This document shows, in pieces, positions 10,642 to 19,546 of a stretch of DNA of 64,000 nt; within the stretch, counting starts at the first letter, position 1; each line of letters begins with the position of its first letter. The DNA is from Primulina eburnea (lineage: Eukaryota; Streptophyta; Magnoliopsida; Lamiales; Gesneriaceae), in contig NC_133101.1 of NCBI RefSeq assembly GCF_022965805.1, positions 4,712,001 to 4,776,000 of the forward strand, read 5' to 3'. A program made the translations under genes and the position numbers. The notes beneath the pieces are model-generated. The model saw only the letters and a program-made list of their open reading frames with translations, did not search any database and had not been told where the DNA came from.

Positions 10642-11691
10642 ATGCCTGATTTCAAGCTCCTGGAAATCAACATAATCTCTGCACAAGATCTCCCACCCGT
10701 GTCGAAAACCCTACGAACATTTGCGGCCGTGTACATCGACCCCGGCCACAAATTAACCACAAGGATCGACCAACGGGGCAGCACCAACCCCACCTGGAAT
10801 TACAAGGTCGTTTTCCAGGTCGATGACGAGTTTCTAAAATCCAAATCCTCGGCTATCAACATTGAAATCTACAATGTCACCTGGTTACGTGACCTCCCAA
10901 TTGGCACCACTCATCTTCTCATCAACAATTTGTCACCAACCATTCGAAAAAACTCGTCCGAAAGACGGGTAAAACTTCAGATTTGTACCGCATCGGGGCA
11001 TCTGCAAGGAACCCTGAATCTTGCTCTCCAGCTTGTCGACAACACAATTCCAGCGTCGAGTGAAATAAGCATATCCAGGACAACAAATGACCCTGATAAG
11101 GAAAATTGGGAAGGCGATGAGGATCAAAACGAAAAGGAGAAAGATTGCGTGATTGAGGTCCCAACAGCCCCCGAAATGTTGAAAGATGAGGACCTAATTC
11201 CGAATGAAGAAAGTAGAATGATAACCAGGCCCGGATCTGAGCACGAAACCGAGAACTACACGACTTATACGTATAGTAACTCGCTTTTCTCCGCAATGCG
11301 GCCATTGCCGTCCGAGGTAGCGGGGGACATGAAAAAATGGTTGTATTCTAACCAAGGGGACGACTTTAGCAGCTCGATATTTGAGAATTGGACAGAACCA
11401 GGTGGGATTAAGAGTGAAAAACATGCAGGGAAATCCGGAAACCCGAAACGGGTTAATGCCAACGATGAAATTCAATTGAAGAAAGCTGGCAATGATATTA
11501 TTTCAGGGTATCGTCAGAAAGTTTCTTCTAAGAAAAGGTTGTTTTCGTGCATTGGAAATGCGTATGGATTCGAGTTTAGCTTCATTTGCGGGTCCAATAA
11601 ATGGAAGAACAAGAGGAATGAGAGGAAGAAGAAACAAAGCTTTCAGTTGATTGGGCTTCCAGAAGAAAATCTTCGCAAGTTTTATGTCTGA
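10642..11691 (+). CDS. C2-domain protein (SRC2/CaLB-like), intronless, 349 aa
   Basis: Plant C2 proteins of this class bind membranes, in some cases with calcium. The C2 domain fills about residues 1-125: LLEINIISAQDLPPVS opens the first strand, then the strand-2/loop block FAAVYIDPGHKLTT, then the conserved STNPTWNYKVVFQVD, then INIEIYNVTWLRDLPIGT. Several acidic calcium-loop positions look substituted, so binding may be calcium-independent (inference). Residues about 145-200 are highly acidic (Glu/Asp-rich linker). The C-terminus holds LFSCIGNAYGFEFSFICG followed by a Lys/Arg cluster (KWKNKRNERKKKQS), which I recall from related plant C2 proteins. The ATG at 10642 is the first in frame and starts the domain at once. 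No introns are needed. Specific partner or process unknown. Confidence 0.85.
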   Translation: MPDFKLLEINIISAQDLPPVSKTLRTFAAVYIDPGHKLTTRIDQRGSTNPTWNYKVVFQVDDEFLKSKSSAINIEIYNVTWLRDLPIGTTHLLINNLSPTIRKNSSERRVKLQICTASGHLQGTLNLALQLVDNTIPASSEISISRTTNDPDKENWEGDEDQNEKEKDCVIEVPTAPEMLKDEDLIPNEESRMITRPGSEHETENYTTYTYSNSLFSAMRPLPSEVAGDMKKWLYSNQGDDFSSSIFENWTEPGGIKSEKHAGKSGNPKRVNANDEIQLKKAGNDIISGYRQKVSSKKRLFSCIGNAYGFEFSFICGSNKWKNKRNERKKKQSFQLIGLPEENLRKFYV

Positions 11692-11959
11692 ATTAGTCAT
11701 GACGATGTTTATTGAATAGTCATTGGTTTTTCATGTAACACACGAGATAATTTGTTTTATGAAAATAGTGTTAGAATTTGTTTATTCAGTTTAGTTTACA
11801 TCTCACACTATTGAATTTTGCGATTTGTAATCGCCAGCAACTACCATCTTTCGTGTGTGCACCGATGAATCTCATATATATACACTAGCATGGGAAACCA
11901 CACATATATACCAAGTAAACATGCAGAATAATACAAACAATTCGTTGGGATATTTCTTT

Positions 11960-12215
11960 TATATTCTTTGAGATTTTGGTCATATATGTTTGTTTCTTTG
12001 CGATTTTGATCATCTATGTTATCGAATTTCAGTTTTAGTCATTTATCTTTCGACTTTTGGCAATTTTAATCATTTTTTCATTAGAGAGTCTGATGTGGCA
12101 CTGTCAATGTCGCATCGATGTCATGTCAGTAAAAGACTAAAATCATCCCAAAAAAATCCTTGACTAAGACTGAAATTTGACCCAAAAAAAATAGAAGATC
12201 AAGACTTTTCCACAA
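11960..12215. repeat. TTTTAGTCATTTATC-family interspersed repeat, copy 1
   Basis: Contains GATTTTGATCATCTATG, TTTCAGTTTTAGTCATTTAT and, further right, the inverted counterparts GACTAAAATCATCCC and AAGACTGAAATTTGACC, so the unit is roughly palindromic. The same words recur at 8564-8851, about 12400-12737 and about 42760-43050. Probably a fold-back MITE; ends not resolved. Confidence 0.45.
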
Positions 12216-12399
12216 AAATCTTTTGAACTCAAATGATATATGTTTCCCAAGTTTATAGCGAATAGATCGCGAAAGATCTCAACATTTGGTCGCAGAAGTT
12301 ATGAATTCTACTTCAGATTTCTAGTGAGCCTATAATGATTTACTTTTGATACTTTGCAAGGAAAATACATAACCAAAATCAAGAAACAGAACACGAGGA

Positions 12400-12737
12400 G
12401 ATTACATTTTTGGCCACGTGTCTTATTTTTTTTCTCGTTATCGATCAATTTATATACTAATTGATATATTTTTCAATTTTAGCTCTTTTTCATTGTAATA
12501 CTGATGTGATGACGATAAATTATGACACGGCCTAGGAAATATTGAAGTGTCAATGGAAATTGCTGACGTAATATCGAACATTACTGATGTGTTCTTGTCG
12601 TGTCATCATTCTATTAAAAATAACTAAAATTGAAAAATCAAATCAAATCAACATACTAAAACTATAAATTGGCTGACAACGTAACTAAAAATTGAAAAAT
12701 ATGTAAATTATAATTTAAAAAAATGTAATTTTCCCTG
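12400..12737. repeat. TTTTAGTCATTTATC-family interspersed repeat, copy 2
   Basis: Left part GATTACATTTTTGG ... CAATTTTAGCTCTTTTTCATT, right part AAAATAACTAAAATTGAAAAAT ... ATGTAATTTTCCC. The two halves are inverted relative to one another. The right end GTAATTTTCCC matches the terminal word of the element at 8564-8851. Confidence 0.45.
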
Positions 12738-13170
12738 CTATTATAAATCTATAAGCTAGGTTGGATTAAAAAAATTAATTAATTTGATAAAGGAATATCC
12801 GATACTACAGGTGGAATCTGTTCACCGAGGGAAGGAATATTCGATGCCAGAGACGGAATCTTCCATTTAAAAACCTGACACATTGTATCCAATTCATCTG
12901 GCAACAGGCGTAATTGATTTGCCAATTATTTTCAAAGGAAATAAAAATTTTAGAAGAAGACAATTAAATTAAATTAAGAGAGGAAAGAATAAAATATGTG
13001 TTTTAAAAAAAGAAGGATATAGGAAAATATCGATTCTTAAAATTTATAAAATATGTAAAATAATCTAAATAAACTATAAAATAAGCATACAAATGTAATA
13101 ATATTTGGGCAAAAAATTACCCTTTCAGTAAATAATTAGTTATTACTTGTTAACATAAACAAAAAAGAGT

Positions 13171-13347
13171 GAGTCTCATGTAAGACCGTCTCACGGATCT
13201 TAATCTGTGAGATGGGTCAACCCTATCCATATTCACAATAAAAAATAATACTCTTAGCATAAAAAATAATATTTTTTTATGGATGACCCAAATAAGAAAT
13301 CTGTCTCACAAATACGACCCGTGAGACCGTCTCACACAAGTTTTTGC
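13171..13347 (+). mobile_element. GTGAGAC-ended MITE-like element, copy D (best preserved)
   Basis: Begins GAGTCTCATGTAAGACCGTC and ends with a perfect interrupted palindrome, GTGAGACCGTCTCAC, followed by ACAAGTTTTTG. The middle has TCACAATAAAAAATAATACT and the echo AGCATAAAAAATAATATT, then ATGGATGACCCAAATAAG. It is the clearest copy to use as a family reference. Confidence 0.72.
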
Positions 13348-13595
13348 CAACAAAAAATAAACTTCATATTTTATCTATATTTAAGTTATTCGAAAAACAG
13401 TTGCACGTTTTCAAAATTTTAGTTAATATTATGAAAAAACAAGAAAAAATTGTTATTAAATGTAAAACTGTACTGTATACGAGACAATTAAAAAAGAAAT
13501 GAAACATATATAATTGAACCGATGAATTACATGAATAAAGGAATTTCATAAAATTTTGAGCTCAATTGCTTAAACTTAAAAGTTCTTGGAATATG

Positions 13596-13767
13596 TTTCT
13601 TGTGAAACGGTATCACGAATCTATCTGTGAGACGAATCAACCTTACTGATATTCACAATAAAAAGTAATACTCTTAGCATAAAAAGTGATATTTTTTCAT
13701 AGATGACTCAAATAAGAGATCCGTGTCACAAAATACGATACGTGAGACCTTCACGTAAGTTTTTGTC
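13596..13767 (+). mobile_element. GTGAGAC-ended MITE-like element, copy E
   Basis: Same orientation and landmarks as copy D, about 250 bp downstream of it: CTTGTGAAACGGTATCAC start, TTCACAATAAAAAGTAATAC, CTTAGCATAAAAAGTGATAT, CGTGAGACCTTCACGTAAG end. Confidence 0.68.
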
Positions 13768-13930
13768 AAGTTCTTATTAGAAATAATTATATATATTTTT
13801 TTTATTCGGAGTCAAAATTATTTTGATCCGAACACACCAAAATATCCAAAACAATAGACATATTTGGTTGGTCAGAAAATATATAATTCTAAGATAAATT
13901 TGGTCGGTCAGAAAATATCTAAGATAAAAT

Positions 13931-14112
13931 TGTTAGTTAGTATTCATTTTATTAGTTGATATTCACATAGGCATAAGCGTGTTCATTGCATAACCCGCTT
14001 TCTTTACTTCTCTTTACTTCATTGTGTATAAAAGGGCATCACTGTACAAACGTAAACATGAGAAATACAATTGCTTCAGATATTTTTCCCTCTAGTTTTA
14101 CAGACTTCAACA
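13931..14112 (+). repeat. Copia left LTR
   Basis: TGTTAGTTAG...CTTCAACA. Contains TATAAAAG at 14027-14034, the likely promoter, so transcripts should start about 25-35 bases downstream. Confidence 0.96.
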
Positions 14113-14128
14113 TGGTATCAGAGCAACG
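14113..14128 (+). other. Copia primer-binding site (tRNA-iMet)
   Basis: TGGTATCAGAGCAACG directly abuts the left LTR. The first 12 bases complement the 3' end of plant initiator-Met tRNA. Confidence 0.93.
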
Positions 14129-14236
14129 AAGTCGATGAGTGATCAGTGCAATTCTGAATTCACTTGAGATTGAATTCGGAAATTAAACTCTCCGCTGGCT
14201 TCCTGGTTGAATAGTGCAGAGGAGATTCAGTTTGAG

Positions 14237-17200
14237 ATGGCGATGAATTCCAATTTCAACGATCCGCTATTTCTTCATCCCTCGGACACCCCAGGTATGA
14301 ATTTAGTTACTGATCAGTTAGTAGGTACTGAGAACTATGGAGTGTGGAGTCGTGCGATGTTAATTGCACTACGTGCGAAGAACAAAATTGGATTTATAGA
14401 CGGCACTTGTAAGCGTCCAGCCTCTGGATCTCTCACAGCACAACAATGGGAGAGGTGTAATGCCCTGGTTCTGTCCTGGATCTACAATACGGTTTGTAAG
14501 GATATATTTCGAGGCATTGTATATGCTACTGAAGCATCTGTTGTATGGTCTGACTTAAAAGAGCAATTCGATAAAGTGAATGGATCGCGGATCTTCACTC
14601 TACATCGAGAAATTGGAAGGATCACACAGGGAGATAGTACAATCTCAGTGTTTTTTTGCAAATTAAAACAACTGTGGGATGAATACTCCTCTTTGGTAAC
14701 TCTGCCTTCTTGTGAATGTGCAACAGCTAGGAAATATATTGAACATGATCAACAACAGAAATTACTTCAGTTTTTGATGGGATTAAATGAGAGTTATTCT
14801 CAAATCCGAAGCCAAATTCTTATGATGACTCCTTTACCGACTGTGGGACAAGCATTTTCAATAATCTCCCAAGAAGAATCTCATCGTGCTATCATCTCTG
14901 TAGAGACACCAGCTGCGGTATTTTTTTCTAATCAAAATCGAAGAGAATCACAACAGAAAGAATTTCTCAAATGTGATTATTGTAATTGGAATGGCCACAC
15001 TAGAGCCACTTGTTATCGGCTTAATGGATATCCCCCAGGCCATAAAACGTTCAAGCCTCAAGGTAAGTTTATTCCTCAGAAAGTGATGAAAAACAGAAAG
15101 CCACAATTTGAAGCAAATGCGGTTGAGCGTGATTCAGTCAGCACATCAACAGCAGCGGCTCAAGATACTCCAATTTTCAGTCAGGCTCAGTATGCTGAGA
15201 TTTTAAAGCTGCTTGGAAAGTGTGATGCAGAGACTTCTCATGAACCTATGGCAAATATGGCAGGTACAAGGAAAAAGGACTCATTATCTTTATCTCATTC
15301 TACCAAAGCTTCTTGGATAATAGATACCGGTGCAAATGAGCATATGGTAGGAGATTCATTGGTCTTGCAAAATTTTAAGTCCATAGCTAAATCCTCTGGG
15401 ACAGTTGGATTGCCAAATGGCAGTAAGATTTCTATTAGTGGAGCAGGTTCTGTAGCTCTTTCAGATTCAATCATACTCAACGGAGTTTTGCAAATACCAG
15501 ATTTTCGCTTTAACCTGCTTTCTGTTTCTAAACTCACCAAAGAACACAACTGCTATGTTACATTTTACCCCAAATTTTGTGTTTTTCAGGACCTCAAGAC
15601 TGGACAGATAATGGGGATTGGTAGAGAATGGAATGGACTTTATCACTTGGATGATACAAGCAATTCACACTCTGGTTTTTCTTCCTTACCTAAAGTTCCT
15701 ACCTCTAGTTCTAAGTTTCATTGTAATACGTTGACTGTTGATAGTACAATAGCTTGTTCCTCATTAAGCAGTTCACTTTGGCACCAACGCTTGGGGCATA
15801 TATCTGTTGCTAGAATGAAACTCTTGCCTTTTGTATCTTCATGTGATTCTATACCTCATTGCTCTATATGTCCACAATCAAAACAAACCCGTCTTTGTTT
15901 TCCACGTACAAGCACTTCTAGAACTGCATGCTCTTTTGAATTATTGCACCTTGATATTTGGGGACCCTTTAAGACAGAAACGTACAATGGGGAGAGATAT
16001 TTTCTTACCATAGTTGACGATTTTTCTAGAGGAACTTGGGTTTTCTTGATGCATTCTAAACTAGATGTCCTACACATCCTGAAAAATTTCTTTGTGCTCA
16101 TCCGAAATCAATTTAGCATGTCGGTCAAAATTCTTCGTACCGACAATGCATCTGATTTTTTTAAACGGGAATGTACATCTTTGTTTCAATCTCTTGGCAT
16201 AATACATCAAAGTTCTTGTCCATATACACCACAACAAAACGGTGTTGTGGAAAGAAAGCATAGACACATCTTAAACATAGCTAGGGCCTTGAGATTTCAG
16301 TCATCTGTCTCATTGAAGTATTGGGGTGATTGTGTTTTGACAGCGGTATATTTGATCAACCGCACTCCTACTCCCTATTTAGGAAACAAAACGCCTCATG
16401 AAGTCTTATTTCATAAAACTCCTTCATTTAATCACCTACGAGTGTTTGGTTGTTTGTGTTATGCTACCAACTTGACTATCCCTCACAAACTGTCTGCTAG
16501 AGCATCATCATGTGTATTCTTGGGATATTCAAACACACAAAAGGGATATAAGTTACTCAACCTACATTCTAACAGAATATTTTTTTCTCGAGATGTGGTG
16601 TTTCACGAAGAAATCTTTCCCTTTTCTAAATCTGAACAGCAGTACTCGCCTTTTCCATACAATCCCATTGTCGAGCATGATCTTACTTTGCCTTGTCAAC
16701 CTGCTGTTCCTGAGCAACTTTCTTCAGTTCCTCGACGATCGACTAGACATACAACACCACCTATTTGGACAAAAGACTATACCTGTCCTACCTTGCCTCA
16801 TAGTCATTTAGCCAAGTCCAGTTATCCTATTTCAAACTTCCTCACATATTCAAGATTTCATCCAGCTTATCAAAGTTTTTTGGCTTCAATTTCTTCTGAA
16901 AAAGAACCACAATACTATCATGAAGCAATAACTGATCCTAGGTGGAAAGAGGCTATGGATTTGGAACTTGCAGCCCTCGAATCAAATGATACATGGGCTA
17001 TTGTTAATCTCCCTGCCAATAAGAAGCCGATAGGATGTAAGTGGGTGTACAAAATTAAATATAAAGCTGATGGAACCGTGGATAGATTCAAGGCGAGGCT
17101 TGTGGGAAAGGGATATACACAACAACATGGAGTTGATTACCATGATACATTTTCACCCACAGCCAAGATTGTGACAATTCGGTGTATGTTGAGCCTAGCA

Positions 17201-18478
17201 GCCATTAGAGGTTGGAACTTACATCAAATGGACGTGACAAATGCTTTCCTACAAGGAGATTTAGATGAAGAGGTATACATGGACATGCCCTTGGGTTATA
17301 GAAGACAGGGGGAGTCCAAGGTTTGCTTATTAAAAAAGTCCTTATATGGGCTAAAACAAGCTTCAAGACAATGGAATCATAAGTTTTCTAGCGTTATGAA
17401 GGATGCAGGATATGTTCAGTCACAACATGATCATTCCTTATTCATTAAACGAACTGCTGATTGCATAGTGTTGTTACTTGTGTATGTCGATGACATTATA
17501 ATAACTGGTGATAGTGATTCCTCTATCAAAGAGCTGAAGCTGTTCCTTCATTCCAGAATACATCTCAAGGATTTAGGTCCATTGAGATATTTTTTGGGTA
17601 TTGAGATTGCCAGGTCTAATGAAGGAATCTACTTATGTCAACGGAAGTATGCACTAGAACTGATTTCAGAAATGGGTTTGAGTGGTGCCAAGCCGTGTAC
17701 AACACCTATGGAGCAAAACCTTAGGCTTACAAGTCACGAACTTGATTCGGTTATTCAACAAGAGGATTCATTGGCTGCTGTCGATTCTTTACTGTTAGAT
17801 TCCAATACTTATAAAAGACTTGTAGGCAAGTTGATATACCTTACTATCACTAGACCAGATCTCTGCTATGTGGTGCAGAATCTCAGTCAATTCCTACATG
17901 CACCTAAGAAATCACACATGGAAGCTGCTATTAGAGTTGTGCGCTACTTGAAGTCCACACCTGGTTTAGGTATCTTGTTGTCTGCTCATAGTGACTTGTC
18001 CCTATCTGCATATTGTGATTCCGACTGGGCGGCCTGCCCCATGTCTCGGAGATCTCTCACAGGCTATTGTGTGAAGCTAGGAGATTCACTGGTGTCCTGG
18101 AAAACTAAGAAACAAAGCACGGTTTCGAGATCATCCGCGGAAGCTGAGTATAGGGCAATGGCTACTACTTCTTGTGAGATTGTATGGGTTACTGGATTAC
18201 TTCAAGAGATGGGTGTGTCTATTACAGAACCAGCCACCTTGTATTGTGATAACATGGCAGCAATGCATATCGCTGCCAACCCCCTTTATCATGAACGAAC
18301 GAAGCATATCGAAATAGATTGTCATTTGATACGGGAAAAAATTCAGTCCAAGTTACTCAAAACCTCTTATGTTCCCACAAGCAATCAACTCGCGGACATT
18401 TTCACCAAGAGCTTGGGAAAGGATCAACACACCTACTTGCTGTCCAAGATTGGTGTTTTAAACCTCCACCAATCTTGA
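14237..18478 (+). CDS. Copia gag-pol polyprotein, 1413 aa
   Basis: A single frame encodes all proteins of a copia element in the order gag, protease, integrase, reverse transcriptase, RNase H. Visible parts, numbered from the ATG at 14237: gag (about 1-245) with CCHC knuckle CDYCNWNGHTRATC at 246-259; aspartic protease motif DTGA at 363-366; integrase zinc region LWHQRLGHIS...CSIC; integrase catalytic Asp near 572 (LHLDIWGPF), Asp near 636 (LRTDNAS) and Glu near 672 (NGVVERKHR); reverse transcriptase from about 905, with YVDD at 1083-1086; RNase H with YCDSDWA near 1260 and the SSAEAEYRAMA block. All catalytic residues are present. I chose the ATG at 14237; the frame is open slightly further upstream but without ATG. 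The stop sits at the polypurine tract. Confidence 0.96.
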   Translation: MAMNSNFNDPLFLHPSDTPGMNLVTDQLVGTENYGVWSRAMLIALRAKNKIGFIDGTCKRPASGSLTAQQWERCNALVLSWIYNTVCKDIFRGIVYATEASVVWSDLKEQFDKVNGSRIFTLHREIGRITQGDSTISVFFCKLKQLWDEYSSLVTLPSCECATARKYIEHDQQQKLLQFLMGLNESYSQIRSQILMMTPLPTVGQAFSIISQEESHRAIISVETPAAVFFSNQNRRESQQKEFLKCDYCNWNGHTRATCYRLNGYPPGHKTFKPQGKFIPQKVMKNRKPQFEANAVERDSVSTSTAAAQDTPIFSQAQYAEILKLLGKCDAETSHEPMANMAGTRKKDSLSLSHSTKASWIIDTGANEHMVGDSLVLQNFKSIAKSSGTVGLPNGSKISISGAGSVALSDSIILNGVLQIPDFRFNLLSVSKLTKEHNCYVTFYPKFCVFQDLKTGQIMGIGREWNGLYHLDDTSNSHSGFSSLPKVPTSSSKFHCNTLTVDSTIACSSLSSSLWHQRLGHISVARMKLLPFVSSCDSIPHCSICPQSKQTRLCFPRTSTSRTACSFELLHLDIWGPFKTETYNGERYFLTIVDDFSRGTWVFLMHSKLDVLHILKNFFVLIRNQFSMSVKILRTDNASDFFKRECTSLFQSLGIIHQSSCPYTPQQNGVVERKHRHILNIARALRFQSSVSLKYWGDCVLTAVYLINRTPTPYLGNKTPHEVLFHKTPSFNHLRVFGCLCYATNLTIPHKLSARASSCVFLGYSNTQKGYKLLNLHSNRIFFSRDVVFHEEIFPFSKSEQQYSPFPYNPIVEHDLTLPCQPAVPEQLSSVPRRSTRHTTPPIWTKDYTCPTLPHSHLAKSSYPISNFLTYSRFHPAYQSFLASISSEKEPQYYHEAITDPRWKEAMDLELAALESNDTWAIVNLPANKKPIGCKWVYKIKYKADGTVDRFKARLVGKGYTQQHGVDYHDTFSPTAKIVTIRCMLSLAAIRGWNLHQMDVTNAFLQGDLDEEVYMDMPLGYRRQGESKVCLLKKSLYGLKQASRQWNHKFSSVMKDAGYVQSQHDHSLFIKRTADCIVLLLVYVDDIIITGDSDSSIKELKLFLHSRIHLKDLGPLRYFLGIEIARSNEGIYLCQRKYALELISEMGLSGAKPCTTPMEQNLRLTSHELDSVIQQEDSLAAVDSLLLDSNTYKRLVGKLIYLTITRPDLCYVVQNLSQFLHAPKKSHMEAAIRVVRYLKSTPGLGILLSAHSDLSLSAYCDSDWAACPMSRRSLTGYCVKLGDSLVSWKTKKQSTVSRSSAEAEYRAMATTSCEIVWVTGLLQEMGVSITEPATLYCDNMAAMHIAANPLYHERTKHIEIDCHLIREKIQSKLLKTSYVPTSNQLADIFTKSLGKDQHTYLLSKIGVLNLHQS

Positions 18479-18485
18479 GGGGGAG

Positions 18486-18667
18486 TGTTAGTTAGTATTC
18501 ATTTTATTAGTTGATATTCACATAGGCATAAGCGTGTTCATTGCATAACCCGCTTTCTTTACTTCTCTTTACTTCATTGTGTATAAAAGGGCATCACTGT
18601 ACAAACGTAAACATGAGAAATACAATTGCTTCAGATATTTTTCCCTCTAGTTTTACAGACTTCAACA
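18486..18667 (+). repeat. Copia right LTR
   Basis: Identical, as far as I can read, to the left LTR. Its TATAAAAG (18582-18589) points at the Vps62-like gene whose ATG is at 19547. Confidence 0.96.
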
Positions 18668-18672
18668 AAAAT

Positions 18673-19546
18673 TTGGATACATACTTCCACGGTCCACCAG
18701 TTTCTTTACTTATTATTATATTTGTAGTTTTTCGTAATGATTTAATATTGGGAACAAAAGCATCTAATATTTATAATAGTCTCAATTTTTTGTAACATGG
18801 CTACCACAATGTATCATAGTTAAAACTTAAAAGTACATATATAACTGAAAATAAAGTTATATTTGACTTGGTATCTTGATATACAATTTATATTCATGAG
18901 ATGAATGAACTTCATTTATATTTATGAAGAAAAATAATTTTTTTAACATAAAAATAATATTTTTTTATGATTTAGATCGAATAGAATATCTATTTTATAA
19001 AATTAATATGGTCTCATAGAAATTTATGTGATATTTAAATTAAGATGATAAGTATAATAAAATTAAATATATATTTTGTGGTCCCATTGAACTTTCACCA
19101 AATTTAGTTGAACTTCTCTTTATCTAAGCTTGCTGTTTCTTCACTCAACCTCCGCCTTTTGAAAAGTCAAAGAAAGCTCCCAACTGACCCAAATCAAAAG
19201 AAATAACAATAACAATAATAATAATAATATATAATGATTCTTCAAAAAAAAAAAAATAATAATAATATATAATGATAAAAAATCCAACCATTTCTTACAA
19301 AGAAAACACCAAGTTGGAACAGCTACTCGATATCCTCTGTTAATGGAGTAATATTTAATAGAAAAAGACTCCCCATTTCTTGTTCTCTTGTGTTTAGTAC
19401 TGCTAACTAAAATTCGGCGAGGTTCAGCAAATTTTCTGCCAATTCTTTTCATCATTGATCAATCTTTTGAATTATCTTACTGTTTATTTTTTTGGGTTTT
19501 TTTGGGATTCATCTGTGCATATGTTTTGAGGAAGAAACGAGGAAAT
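18673..19546. other. Upstream region of the Vps62-like gene
   Basis: AT-rich, with a degraded GTGAGAC-family repeat (18893-19033) and AAT-rich simple sequence (about 19208-19276). The transcription start of the gene probably lies in 19300-19500, but I cannot place it. Confidence 0.5.
18893..19033 (+). mobile_element. GTGAGAC-ended MITE-like element, degraded copy F
   Basis: Colinear with copies D and E but heavily mutated: ATGAGATGAATGAAC, TTAACATAAAAATAATATT, TTTATGATTTAGATCGAATA, GGTCTCATAGAAATTT. Confidence 0.4.

Larger units (their letters stand above)
11692..13930. other. Intergenic DNA rich in short repeats
   Basis: No gene supported. It holds two stretches of the 'TTTTAGTCATTTATC' family (about 11960-12215 and 12400-12737) and two GTGAGAC-ended elements (13171-13347, 13596-13767). 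Just before the copia insertion, the word GGT.GGTCAGAAAATAT occurs twice (about 13872 and 13901) as a small direct duplication. Confidence 0.65.
13931..18667 (+). mobile_element. Intact Ty1/copia LTR retrotransposon (probably Ale/Retrofit lineage), TSD AAAAT
   Basis: A complete 4737-bp element: LTRs 13931-14112 and 18486-18667 (182 bp each), target duplications AAAAT at 13926-13930 and 18668-18672, primer-binding site from 14113, one open gag-pol frame (14237-18478), and polypurine tract GAGGGGGAG at 18477-18485. I see no difference between the LTRs, and the frame has no stop or shift. Both point to a very recent insertion and possible autonomy. Short LTRs and the CCHC knuckle followed by a NGYPPGHK block suggest the Ale/Retrofit lineage (from memory). 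Confidence 0.97.
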
